DNA of 64,000 bases from JABCPE02 sp963516675. Lineage in GTDB: Bacteria; Bacteroidota; Bacteroidia; Flavobacteriales; Weeksellaceae. Below the pieces are notes generated by a model. It was not told the origin of the DNA. It saw only the letters and a list, made by a program, of their open reading frames with translations, and searched no databases. Made by a program: the position numbers and the translations under genes. Below are positions 1 to 8,277 of the stretch, in pieces. Within the stretch, counting starts at the first letter, position 1; each line of letters starts with the position of its first letter. The DNA is taken from positions 62,001-126,000 of the forward strand of contig CAUQBH010000005.1 in the NCBI GenBank assembly GCA_963516675.1, in the 5' to 3' direction.

Positions 1-1
1 A

Positions 2-568
2 AAAAGAAATTATCAAGATGAAATAAGCACTGATGAATTCAAAGATTTTATTAGCTCATATATAGATAAAATTGATGTATCTTCACAATTTATTGGAAAA
101 TTTTTAGAAGTAATAAAAAATGATATAAGTAATGGTGGAACTTTTGCTTTAAAATTTTTAATTGGAGATAAAGATGAAAATGATAATTATCTTAAATTTT
201 TTAACTTACTTTATGATGAATTTGGTGACAGAATTAATTTAATAAATAAACTTTTAGAAAAAGAGCCAGATTATTTACCAGCTATAAAGCAAAAATATAC
301 AATTTTATCAAATTATATAGATTTTTCTATACATGAAATGCCTTGGGGACTTTTACTTGATAAACCTATTTCAGAAAAAAATGCAAAAACAGAAGCTTTA
401 GCTGACTTAGAAGAGTTTTCAAAATTGTCAAAAAAAATAGGAAAAGACAATGAAGAATATATAGAAGATTGTAGAATCTACTATAATGCTTGGTTTGATT
501 ACTTAGATAACAAAGATAAATACAAATCTTATGAGGAATATTTAGAAAAACATGACATAGAATATTGA
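2..568 (+). CDS. Uncharacterised AT-rich protein, 5' end outside window
   Basis: The reading frame is open from base 2 to the stop at 566-568, giving the last 188 residues of a longer protein; an ATG at 338 is internal. It is soluble-looking, acidic, Lys/Glu/Asp/Tyr-rich and mostly helical, with no signal peptide or membrane segment. It ends in the motif YKSYEEYLEKHDIEY. Its first 14 visible residues (KRNYQDEISTDEFK) and its last residues both recur in the short gene at 747-941, so the two are paralogues. ATA isoleucine codons and very low GC set it apart from the housekeeping genes further right, which suggests acquired DNA. I do not recognise the family. Tandem paralogues of this kind are common among immunity-type genes of polymorphic toxin loci, but nothing here proves that role. 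Confidence 0.7.
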   Translation, partial: KRNYQDEISTDEFKDFISSYIDKIDVSSQFIGKFLEVIKNDISNGGTFALKFLIGDKDENDNYLKFFNLLYDEFGDRINLINKLLEKEPDYLPAIKQKYTILSNYIDFSIHEMPWGLLLDKPISEKNAKTEALADLEEFSKLSKKIGKDNEEYIEDCRIYYNAWFDYLDNKDKYKSYEEYLEKHDIEY

Positions 569-746
569 TAAGGAGTGTGGATATGAAAAAGAAGTTATAA
601 TAGCACTTGGTTTTCCAATCATTATTAATATGCAATTATAATATTTTAAAAAAACTAAACGCCTTGTTTTACTAGATTTATGACCAAAATCATCAGCCAA
701 GATAGAAGCAGGTTTTGTATCTTTGTGCGAAATATTTACTATTTAG
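569..746. other. Intergenic spacer with a possible gene remnant
   Basis: This 178-base AT-rich spacer lies between the two paralogues. On the minus strand, about 735 down to 630, a stop-free stretch reads as a plausible soluble peptide (containing KPASILADDFGHKSSKTRR) but lacks a start codon and is too short to be a gene. It may be debris from a gene lost during the rearrangement that made the paralogue pair. No promoter or terminator is clear. Confidence 0.3.
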
Positions 747-941
747 ATGAAAGCAATCTTTAAAGAGTATCTAGATATCTTTGAAAAATATCCAAAAGAT
801 AAGTATTTAACAAGAGAAGAAAGAAAAGAAAGATATAAGTTACTACAAGAATATGAAAAAAGAAATTATCAAGATGAAATAAGTACTGATGAATTCAAAT
901 CTTATGAGGAATATTTAGAAAAAAATAATATAGAATATTGA
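747..941 (+). CDS. Short paralogue with in-frame internal deletion (64 aa)
   Basis: A 64-residue ORF starting at ATG 747. Residues 38-51 match the start of the visible part of the gene at 2-568, and residues 52-64 match its very end. The roughly 160 codons between those blocks in the longer copy are absent, and the frame is kept. The two joined segments are almost identical in DNA (bases 1-43 against 857-899, and 523-568 against 896-941), so this looks like a recent deletion derivative with an intact N-terminus and C-terminus. The product is charged and helical and probably non-functional or reduced in function. It could equally be called a pseudogene. It sits directly upstream of the gene at 982. 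Confidence 0.55.
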   Translation: MKAIFKEYLDIFEKYPKDKYLTREERKERYKLLQEYEKRNYQDEISTDEFKSYEEYLEKNNIEY

Positions 942-981
942 TAAATTGAAGTTAGTTTTTACAAACTTTGAAAGGCAAAAT

Positions 982-1737
982 ATGATAGATAAAAAAGCTA
1001 AAAGATTATTTTTAAAATATATGGAAAATGAATCAAGTTTAAATCTTGAGGAAATAGAATATATAAAGGAAAAGGGCTTACTTAGAGAAGATATAGCTAT
1101 TACAAAAAAAGAATTTATTGATAATCTTCAAAAAATATTAGAGGAAATTTCTTTAGAAGAAGTATCTAATGCTTTTCTGTATAGTCTATCAACTAGAGAT
1201 TTAGATTATAGATATATTTTAGCTTCATATATCTATGCAAGAGCTTGGCTAAAATATGATAAGGGTAAGGAATATCAAGTTCCAAAAGAAATTAGTGTGA
1301 CATTTTTTAACTGGGTAAAATATTGTAGTGGTGGAATTTGGGGAGAGATTGATAAACCTTACTATTATTTATCTGAATTTCTAAATATGGAGAAAAAAAT
1401 TCCAAAAGAAGAAGATTATCAAATTTTAAAGAAAATTTTATTATTCGCAGATAAATTTGATGAAGAAAAAACAGCTACTATGTTAAGAAATGAACTAGCT
1501 AAAGAAAAAATATTTCCTTCAAATAAAGATGAAGTTACTGGTTTATTAGAAACTTTAGGAATATGTGGAATTTTAGAAACTAAAGAACATAAAGGTTTTT
1601 GGGATAGCTTTACTCCAATGTTTGAGAGAGACTCTGGAGATTTAAGACAATATTTTTCATATCCATTTCATTGGTGGAAAGGAAAAGACGGAGTAAACTA
1701 TGAGAATGTAAAAAATATTTTTAAAATAACAGTTTAA
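982..1737 (+). CDS. Uncharacterised AT-rich soluble protein (251 aa)
   Basis: The protein is Lys/Glu-rich and mainly helical in appearance, without signal peptide or membrane segment. Aromatic clusters include WVKYCSGGIWGEIDKPYYY and YPFHWWKGKDG near the C-terminus. I chose ATG 982 because the in-frame TTG at 946 sits only four bases after the previous stop and has no ribosome-binding site; an AAAGG lies about 6 bases before 982. The TTG start would add 12 residues. Codon use (many ATA, AGA, TTA) matches the two genes before it, so all three appear to belong to one acquired block. The family is not recognised; an immunity-protein role is possible only by analogy of context. Confidence 0.65.
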   Translation: MIDKKAKRLFLKYMENESSLNLEEIEYIKEKGLLREDIAITKKEFIDNLQKILEEISLEEVSNAFLYSLSTRDLDYRYILASYIYARAWLKYDKGKEYQVPKEISVTFFNWVKYCSGGIWGEIDKPYYYLSEFLNMEKKIPKEEDYQILKKILLFADKFDEEKTATMLRNELAKEKIFPSNKDEVTGLLETLGICGILETKEHKGFWDSFTPMFERDSGDLRQYFSYPFHWWKGKDGVNYENVKNIFKITV

Positions 1738-1807
1738 GAAAATAGGAAAGTGTTAGCTTTTATTTTGGTGTTCGGATGATTTCAAAAATCTTAAATATCA
1801 AGTAAAA

Positions 1808-1830
1808 CTAAAAAGTCCTCACTTTTTTTG
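1808..1830 (+). terminator. Weak hairpin-T-run terminator
   Basis: A 7-bp stem (AAAAAGT, 1810-1816; ACTTTTT, 1821-1827) with a CCTC loop runs into a T-run. It lies 70 bases after the gene ending at 1737 and before the secreted protein at 1873. The stem holds only one G-C pair, so it would be weak. Confidence 0.35.
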
Positions 1831-1872
1831 TATTTGTTCATCTGTGTTTAGGGCTTGGCAGGATAAAATATT

Positions 1873-2313
1873 ATGAAAAAAACAGCTTTACTTTTATTTA
1901 TGTTATTTGCTTTTGCAATGAAAGCACAAGAAACGGTTTTATTAGGAGAAGCACCAAAAGATGGTTTTAAATACTACATTTACTCTAAAACAATAAAAAA
2001 ATCAGAGAGATTAGGTTATATTACAGCATGGTTTTTATTTGAATATTCTGAGCCAGAGTATTTAAGTAATTGGAAATCCTATACTAGCTCGAAAGAACAA
2101 ATGATTATAGATTGTAAAAATAGTAAATTAGGAAAAATTAAAGAAAATTACTATTCCAAGAGAGGAAATCTTGTACATAGCACAGAAAGTAAAAATGAAT
2201 ATTTGGTTAATTTATCATCAGTATCTCCTGGCTCTGTTGGGGAAAGAATTGTAGAAATGACATGCAGTGCTTATGATCTTGCGATAGCGATATCTAATCA
2301 AAATGAAGAATAA
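1873..2313 (+). CDS. Small secreted protein of unknown function
   Basis: A 146-residue protein with a clear signal peptide: MKK, a hydrophobic core (ALLLFMLFAFA) and a probable cleavage site after KAQ at about residue 19, the usual Flavobacteriia pattern. The mature part is about 127 residues, with alternating polar and aromatic segments and two cysteines (IIDCKNSK and EMTCSAYD) that could form a disulfide. It lacks a lipobox, so it is probably periplasmic or released. It stands alone between the AT-rich block and convergent mfd, with which it shares a terminator. No family is recognised. Confidence 0.7.
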   Translation: MKKTALLLFMLFAFAMKAQETVLLGEAPKDGFKYYIYSKTIKKSERLGYITAWFLFEYSEPEYLSNWKSYTSSKEQMIIDCKNSKLGKIKENYYSKRGNLVHSTESKNEYLVNLSSVSPGSVGERIVEMTCSAYDLAIAISNQNEE

Positions 2314-2317
2314 AATA

Positions 2318-2350
2318 AACCCAGCCTAAGCAAAATGCTTATGCTGGGTT
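2318..2350. terminator. Bidirectional terminator overlapping the mfd stop
   Basis: A 15-bp stem with one mismatch (arms 2318-2332 and 2336-2350) and a 3-base loop lies between two convergent genes. The TAA stop of mfd at 2339-2341 is inside the hairpin, so the last codons of mfd form one arm. Confidence 0.75.
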
Positions 2351-5300
2351 GTTTATTGAGCTGAGGAGCTGATTGATTTCCTCAATGCTTTCCATACTGT
2401 CTTTTCGCATGAGCAGTTGGTTATTTTTCTCTTTCAGCTGGGCTTGGCTTGGGTTTTGTGTCAGATAATTCAGCAGGTGTTTGAATTTTTCACTTTGATA
2501 AAATTTGTCTTGTGGATTATCTGGGAAATATCCCAAAAACACGCCTTTTTTCATCACTATTTTCTCAAAGCCTATCTCTGCGGCGAGCCATTTCAGCTCC
2601 ACAGATTTCAGCAAATTCACGGCTTCTTCTGGTAGTTTTCCGAAGCGGTCTTCCAGCTCGTTTTGGAACTTTTCCAGCTCTTTTTTGTTTTCTATTTCAG
2701 CAAGTCTTTGGTAGAGGAGAAGCCTCTCCGAGGTGGAATCTACATAATGGTCAGGCAACATCAGCTCAAAATCAGTATCAATATTCACTTCTTTTACCGA
2801 TTTGAAAAGTTTTTTCCTGTCTTCTTCATTATTAAATAATTCCTCAAACGACTCATCATCCTGAAGCTCCTCCAAGGCCTCCTGCATAAGTTTTTGGTAA
2901 GTTTCAAAGCCCATTTCGTTGATAAATCCGCTTTGCTCTGCACCGAGTAAATCTCCTGCGCCACGGATTTCCAAGTCTTTCATCGCAATTTGGAACCCGC
3001 TTCCCAAATCCGAAAACTGCTCTATCGCTTCCAGTCGTTTTCTGGCATCAGAAGTTATCATATCATATGGCGGTGTGATGAGATAGCAAAATGCTTTTCT
3101 GTCGCTTCTGCCCACACGGCCGCGCATCTGGTGGAGGTCTGCAATCCCAAATCTCTGCGCATCATTGATGAAAATAGTATTCGCATTCGGGACATCCACG
3201 CCGCTTTCTACGATGGTTGTAGAGATGAGAACATCATATTTCCCATCCATAAAGTCCAAAACCCTTTCTTCCAATTCCTTCCCGTCCAGCTGTCCGTGTC
3301 CAGTGATGATTCTGGCATCAGGCACGAGCCTTTGGACAAGACCTGCGATTTCCTTTAAATTGTCAATTCTATTGTTAATGAAATACACCTGCCCATCTCT
3401 TTGGAGTTCGTAGGAAATGGCATCTCTCAGCGTTTCTTCATCGAAGCCTATCAGCTGGGTTTCCACAGGCTGTCGGTTCGGCGGTGGTGTTTTTATTACG
3501 GATAAATCCCTTGCTGCCATTAGTGAAAACTGTAGCGTTCTCGGAATTGGCGTAGCGGTCAGGGTAAGTGTGTCTATGTTGGTTTTCAGGGTTTTAAGTT
3601 TGTCTTTTACATTTACTCCGAATTTATGTTCTTCATCAATTATTAAAAGTCCTAAATCCTTGAATTTTACCTTGTCCGAAACCAGCTGATGTGTTCCTAT
3701 CACGATGTCTATTTTACCGCTTTCCAAACCTTCCAGCGTTTCTTTTTTCTGTTTAGTTGTTCGGAAACGATTGAGATAAGAAACATTGATAGGGAAATCT
3801 TTCAGCCTTTCCGTAAAATTCCTAAAATGCTGAAACGCCAAAATGGTCGTAGGAACCAGCACAGCCACCTGCTTGCCGTCGGTAGCCGCTTTGAAGGCTG
3901 CACGAATAGCGACTTCTGTCTTCCCAAAACCTACATCGCCGCAGATAAGCCTGTCCATAATGGTTTCTGCCTCCATGTCTTTTTTCACATCATGGGTCGC
4001 TTTTTCTTGGTCTGGCGTGTCTTCGTAGATAAAACTCGCTTCCAGCTCATCTTGTAGATAGGTGTCTGGCGAGAAGGCAAAACCTTTGGAGGTTTTTCTC
4101 TGTGCGTAGAGTTTTATTAGGTCAAAAGCTATTTGTTTTACTTTCGCTTTGGTCTTTTGTTTAAGGTTTTTCCAAGCAGGAGAGCCCAGTTTGGAAAGGG
4201 CGATTTCTTTGCCTTCCGAGCCGTTGTATTTTGAGATTTTGTGTAGAGAGTGAATGCTCACATACAGCAAGTCGCCGTTTTTATAAGAAAGCTTGAAACA
4301 TTCCTGCGTTTTACCGTCGTTATTCACTTTGACCAGTCCCATGAATTTACCGATTCCGTGGTCTATGTGAGTGATGTAATCGCCGACTTGCAGCTGCATC
4401 AGGTCTTTCAGGGTCAAATGCTCAGACTTGGCGAAAGAATCTTTGGTTTTAAATCTTTGATAACGGTCAAAAATCTGATGGTCTGTATAAACCGCGATTT
4501 TATAATGGTTGTCCACAAAGCCCTCATGAAGCTCTGACTGAAACGCCGTGAAAAGATGATTAACCGCATCCTGCTGATGTTCAGTGGCTAAGGTCTCGAT
4601 GATTTCTGTAAGTCTGTCTTTTTGTTTCTCGGAAGAAAAGGAAATCCAGACCTCGTAGCCTTGTTCTTTTTTTGTGATAAGATCCTCTATCAAAAGTTCA
4701 AAATTCTTGTGAAAACTCGGCTGTGGAGTTTGGCTCAGCTGAATGATTTTTGATGAAGGACTATTTGAAAAATCAATGGTTCTGAATTCCTGAAAACATC
4801 TTGAAAACTCATCGCTGGAAAGAAACAGTTCGTGAGGCTCTCGGTGTTTGATGGTTTTGCTCAGTTTATCAAATTGATTTTGAGCCTTTTGGTAAAAAGT
4901 TTCCATTTTATCCAAACAAGAATAAGCGTTTTTGATCATAATCAAGCTGTCCGAAGGCAGCAAGTCAAAAAACGGAACTTTCTCGCCTTGTGAGGAAAGA
5001 TTGATATTAGAAACCAATTGAAACTCATCTACTTTCTCCACAGAAAGCTGGGTTTCTATGTCAAAAGTTTTGATGCTTTCTATTTCATTCCCGAAAAATG
5101 TGATTCGGAAAGGTTTTTCATTTGAATAGGAAAAAACATCTACAATTCCGCCTCGAACCGCGAATTCACCAGGTTCGGAGACAAAATCTGTCAAATTAAA
5201 ATGAAACTGATTGAGCAATTCTTCCGTAAAATCAAAATCCAGTTTTTCGCCCGTTTTTATGCGGTGAGAAATCATTTTGAAATCCTCTTTTTTCAGAACT

Positions 5301-5701
5301 TTTTCATTCAGAGCAGAGATATGAGCTATGATTATTTTTTGTTTATTATTGATATTCAGTTGGTTAATCACCTCCGTTCTCAAAACCAAATTGGCGTTTT
5401 TAGTTCGCTCCTCCTGATAGGGCTCTGTGTAGGAGTTGGGCAGGTGCAGGACATTTTCTTCGCTGATAAGTTCCTCCATTTCGGTGGTCGTGTAGTGGGA
5501 ATCTTCCTTGTCATCGGTAATCAACAGAATGGTTTTTTGCTGGCTCAGGAAAGCCTCTGCGGCGAAAATGCTCACGGCAGAACCTACTGCTCCTTTCACG
5601 GAAAGATGCTTGGCTTTTTCCCAGTGTTGAAAAATCTCTTTTCCGAAATTTTGGTTTAAAAGTTTGGTTAATAGTGATTTGTCTATCGTTTGTAAACTCA
5701 T
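2339..5701 (-). CDS. mfd: Transcription-repair coupling factor Mfd
   Basis: Mfd is a DNA translocase that removes RNA polymerase stalled at lesions and recruits UvrA for strand-specific nucleotide excision repair. The 1120-residue length fits the family. The N-terminal part is the UvrB-like module. An RNA-polymerase-interaction segment follows (LQVGDYITHIDHGIGKF). The superfamily 2 motor then has Walker A GDVGFGKTE with its lysine near residue 594, DEEH box LLIIDEEHKFGV, TLTATPIPRTL (motif III) and the translocation/motif VI region with QMRGRVGRSDR. The C-terminal TRCF domain is present (DHYVDSTSERLLLYQRL). The partner uvrB lies at 47024-49015; uvrA is not in the window. A -7 promoter box is at 5770-5777, and a strong hairpin sits in the predicted leader. 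Confidence 0.97.
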   Translation of the reverse strand: MSLQTIDKSLLTKLLNQNFGKEIFQHWEKAKHLSVKGAVGSAVSIFAAEAFLSQQKTILLITDDKEDSHYTTTEMEELISEENVLHLPNSYTEPYQEERTKNANLVLRTEVINQLNINNKQKIIIAHISALNEKVLKKEDFKMISHRIKTGEKLDFDFTEELLNQFHFNLTDFVSEPGEFAVRGGIVDVFSYSNEKPFRITFFGNEIESIKTFDIETQLSVEKVDEFQLVSNINLSSQGEKVPFFDLLPSDSLIMIKNAYSCLDKMETFYQKAQNQFDKLSKTIKHREPHELFLSSDEFSRCFQEFRTIDFSNSPSSKIIQLSQTPQPSFHKNFELLIEDLITKKEQGYEVWISFSSEKQKDRLTEIIETLATEHQQDAVNHLFTAFQSELHEGFVDNHYKIAVYTDHQIFDRYQRFKTKDSFAKSEHLTLKDLMQLQVGDYITHIDHGIGKFMGLVKVNNDGKTQECFKLSYKNGDLLYVSIHSLHKISKYNGSEGKEIALSKLGSPAWKNLKQKTKAKVKQIAFDLIKLYAQRKTSKGFAFSPDTYLQDELEASFIYEDTPDQEKATHDVKKDMEAETIMDRLICGDVGFGKTEVAIRAAFKAATDGKQVAVLVPTTILAFQHFRNFTERLKDFPINVSYLNRFRTTKQKKETLEGLESGKIDIVIGTHQLVSDKVKFKDLGLLIIDEEHKFGVNVKDKLKTLKTNIDTLTLTATPIPRTLQFSLMAARDLSVIKTPPPNRQPVETQLIGFDEETLRDAISYELQRDGQVYFINNRIDNLKEIAGLVQRLVPDARIITGHGQLDGKELEERVLDFMDGKYDVLISTTIVESGVDVPNANTIFINDAQRFGIADLHQMRGRVGRSDRKAFCYLITPPYDMITSDARKRLEAIEQFSDLGSGFQIAMKDLEIRGAGDLLGAEQSGFINEMGFETYQKLMQEALEELQDDESFEELFNNEEDRKKLFKSVKEVNIDTDFELMLPDHYVDSTSERLLLYQRLAEIENKKELEKFQNELEDRFGKLPEEAVNLLKSVELKWLAAEIGFEKIVMKKGVFLGYFPDNPQDKFYQSEKFKHLLNYLTQNPSQAQLKEKNNQLLMRKDSMESIEEINQLLSSINNPA

Positions 5702-5730
5702 TTTTTTGGTATAAATTAAATGACAAGAAG

Positions 5731-5755
5731 CGATTTCGGAATGGCTCCGAAATCG
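5731..5755. other. Perfect hairpin in the mfd leader
   Basis: A 10-bp perfect stem (arms 5731-5740 and 5746-5755) with loop ATGGC. It lies downstream of the putative mfd promoter, so it would fold near the 5' end of the mfd transcript. It could instead end the upstream minus-strand operon, but no clear T-run follows on that strand. Confidence 0.5.
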
Positions 5756-5769
5756 TTTCTCTATTGGTG

Positions 5770-5777
5770 CAAAGGTA
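5770..5777 (-). promoter_or_regulatory. Putative mfd promoter -7 box
   Basis: On the minus strand the sequence reads TACCTTTG, matching the Bacteroidota -7 consensus TAnnTTTG, about 70 bases before the mfd start codon. No good TTG box is seen 19-21 bases further upstream, so it is supported by the -7 element only. Confidence 0.5.
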
Positions 5778-5798
5778 AGATTATTTACCGAAAAAATC

Positions 5799-8273
5799 CT
5801 ATCTCATGTAGTGTGCAAAGTACAAACAGCTTGTCTGTAAGTCTTTTACGGTTTGGGTTCGTTTGTAATGTTTTTTTAGCTCTGCGAAGTAAGTTCGGAA
5901 TTTTTCTCTTTTTGTAAGATTCATTTGAGCTTCAAAAACTTTCACTTTTTCTGAATAATCTGGGTCAGAATAGTCGATGTAAAAATTCTGATTGGCTTCC
6001 CATTGGTAGAATTTCCCTTGCTCTGCGCTTGCCATTTGGAAAAGAATTCTGGCTTTTTGCTCTTTGTTTTTAGAGTGTTTTAGGGCTTTTTCGTAGTAGC
6101 CGATAGCAAGGTCAAAATTATCTGGCTCTATGAATCCACTATCGTAGAAGGTTTTGTAAGAGAAATCATATTTTCTCTCGCTCACCTGTTCATGGAAATG
6201 GAATTTAGGGCTGTTGCTGTTGTTCATATCCAAAGTGAAAAGTTCACGGAAATACCCTAAAACAGAGGTGTTGTAGAGTAGGTTGCCGATGAGCTGATTG
6301 GCTTTCGCTCCTTTTGCAGATTTTTCTTTTCCTATTTCTTCGAGCTGAATGAGGACTTGTGCAAGTTCTAATTTGTTCATTTTCTGTTTAATGAAAGGGA
6401 AGAAGCTCAAGTCTTCGGCTTTCATGGATACTTCCTGCGGACTGTCAAAACTTTCCCAGACATTATGCCCGAAGACAAGGCTTGAAATACGGTTGTAGCC
6501 ATCATATTTATCTTTGAAATAGTCTTTTGCATTCGCTTTATCATCGCCATAATAATAGGCATTATTAATATAAATATCCTCAAAACTTCCTGCTTTCTCG
6601 TAGTGGGTTTTAGCCTTTTTAAAATCAGCCATTCGCATAGCATGGTCGCCGTAGATTAGCTCAAAGAAAGCCTCTGCGTTAATGTTTTTTATAGACCGCT
6701 CGATGATGAATTTTTCAAAACTCGTTTTGTTTGGCTTTTTGTAGAAGGCTTCTATTTTCTTTGTCAAAGCGAGATTTGGGTAATATTGCAGGGCGTGGAT
6801 GCTGTTATTTAGAAGGAATGATTTCGCGTCCTGCTGTTCTACGAAATAGCGATTGGCAATGATGTCAATGATAAAGTCTATGGTGCCTAGGTAGTTATAC
6901 CAGCCGTTTTCATTTTTGCTAGGTTCTTCTCGTAGGATTTTTCCGTATTTTTTCATTAAAATTTCCTCAAACGCTGGTGTTATTTTGGTTTGGGAAACGA
7001 TTTCGTTCAGCATTTTCATTTTTTCTATCTGCTGGATGTAGTCGGAATTGGTGGTTTTTATTTTATTTAAAACCAAATTGCTTCCATTGAAATCTTTATT
7101 CAGAAAACGAAGATAAGCATCGCTGAGTTCCCAGAAAACATCTTTGGAGGTTGCCTTTATTTCAGTGATTATTTTTCGTAAATCTTCGGAAAAATCGGCA
7201 GTTTCTGTATCGTAGTTTGTCCTTACAGGAAGGAGTTTGTCTTGGCATTTATCCATGTCCTTGCAGGAAGGATAAGTCATGAGGTAGTTTCTCTCCAGCT
7301 CGTTAATCGCTCTGGCAGCGAGGACTTTTAGGATTTTAGAATCGGCATTGTTTTTCAGCATTTTTTGCATCAGCGGCACGGGATTGCTGTAGCCGTTGTA
7401 AGCCAAAAGGAAATACGCCATGTTTTTTTCTTCGGCAGTTTTAGCCTTGCTGAGCAGTCCTTCGAAATCGCCTGAATTAGCAAATTTCATAGAAGTGTAG
7501 GAGCTTTGTTTCAAATCTCTACTGTGGATGAAAACTTTGAAGAAATTCCAGTTTGCGGATTCTTTTTTGCCTAAACCATTCTGTGCGCCCGCCATTTGTT
7601 GTAGGGCATAATAATAAATTGGCGATTTTAAATTCAAGGGAACAGCCAAAGTTTCAAAATAATGAACCGCCTTTTGGTAGTTTCTCGTATAATGGTTGAA
7701 CCTTACGATTTGATAAGCGTATCGTAGTTTTATTTCCTTGTTGGTTGATGTTTTGTAGGCATTCAGCAGGCTTTCCATGGTTTTGGAATAACTGAGCTGA
7801 GTGGCATTTTTCCTGTTTTTATCAACATCGAAATAAAACGAATCTTCATCTGCAACAAAACTAATCGCCATATAAGGTTCTAGTTCTTTGGCTTTGATGA
7901 GGTAGGTCAGTCCTTGTTTGTATTTATTAAAAAACTGAACGCCGAGTTTTTTGCTTAAAACATGGGTGAGTTTCCCATGAGACCAGTCTTGAAGGTGTTT
8001 TAGACTGATAGTCTGCACGAGTGCCAAAGTTTCATCATAGGAGAGCTTGTTGTCAAAATATTTTTGCCAAGATTCTATATTTTCGCTTCGGAATTTATTT
8101 TGGCTTTCATAAAAAGGCGTATCATAGGCCAATAAAAAAGGTTCGTATTCAGGAGCGTGTATCATTTCCTGAGCGAACAGGTTGAAATATTCATAGTCTA
8201 AATTGACATCCACGCAGGCATCTGCCTTATGAACAGCGAACAAAAGCGAGAGGGAAACAACAAGTTTTTTCAT
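5799..8273 (-). CDS. Large exported protein of unknown function, probably with helical repeats
   Basis: An 824-residue protein starting MKKLVVSLSLLFAVHKADAC, a signal peptide with likely cleavage before the cysteine or at ADA. The residue before the cysteine is Ala but Asp precedes it, so this is not a convincing lipobox. Much of the mature protein looks like degenerate helical repeats of TPR type: alternating amphipathic helices rich in A, Y and L, for example around FKKAKTHYEKAGSFEDIY and LAIGYYEKALKHSKNKEQK. It is probably periplasmic or attached to the cell surface. It follows the lipoprotein gene at 8278-9240 by 4 bases, so the two are co-transcribed and may act together. The exact function is unknown. 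Confidence 0.75.
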   Translation of the reverse strand: MKKLVVSLSLLFAVHKADACVDVNLDYEYFNLFAQEMIHAPEYEPFLLAYDTPFYESQNKFRSENIESWQKYFDNKLSYDETLALVQTISLKHLQDWSHGKLTHVLSKKLGVQFFNKYKQGLTYLIKAKELEPYMAISFVADEDSFYFDVDKNRKNATQLSYSKTMESLLNAYKTSTNKEIKLRYAYQIVRFNHYTRNYQKAVHYFETLAVPLNLKSPIYYYALQQMAGAQNGLGKKESANWNFFKVFIHSRDLKQSSYTSMKFANSGDFEGLLSKAKTAEEKNMAYFLLAYNGYSNPVPLMQKMLKNNADSKILKVLAARAINELERNYLMTYPSCKDMDKCQDKLLPVRTNYDTETADFSEDLRKIITEIKATSKDVFWELSDAYLRFLNKDFNGSNLVLNKIKTTNSDYIQQIEKMKMLNEIVSQTKITPAFEEILMKKYGKILREEPSKNENGWYNYLGTIDFIIDIIANRYFVEQQDAKSFLLNNSIHALQYYPNLALTKKIEAFYKKPNKTSFEKFIIERSIKNINAEAFFELIYGDHAMRMADFKKAKTHYEKAGSFEDIYINNAYYYGDDKANAKDYFKDKYDGYNRISSLVFGHNVWESFDSPQEVSMKAEDLSFFPFIKQKMNKLELAQVLIQLEEIGKEKSAKGAKANQLIGNLLYNTSVLGYFRELFTLDMNNSNSPKFHFHEQVSERKYDFSYKTFYDSGFIEPDNFDLAIGYYEKALKHSKNKEQKARILFQMASAEQGKFYQWEANQNFYIDYSDPDYSEKVKVFEAQMNLTKREKFRTYFAELKKHYKRTQTVKDLQTSCLYFAHYMR

Positions 8274-8277
8274 AATT

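Noticed and set aside
1..1737. Insertion sequence at the window start
   Set aside because: No transposase motifs or terminal inverted repeats could be found; the genes look like cargo proteins, not a transposase.
5201..5659. Plus-strand ORF of 152 codons opposite mfd
   Set aside because: It lies entirely inside the well-supported mfd gene on the other strand and its product has no sensible composition; it is a shadow reading frame. The same holds for the long frames opposite uvrB (48347-48817) and metG (60761-61087).
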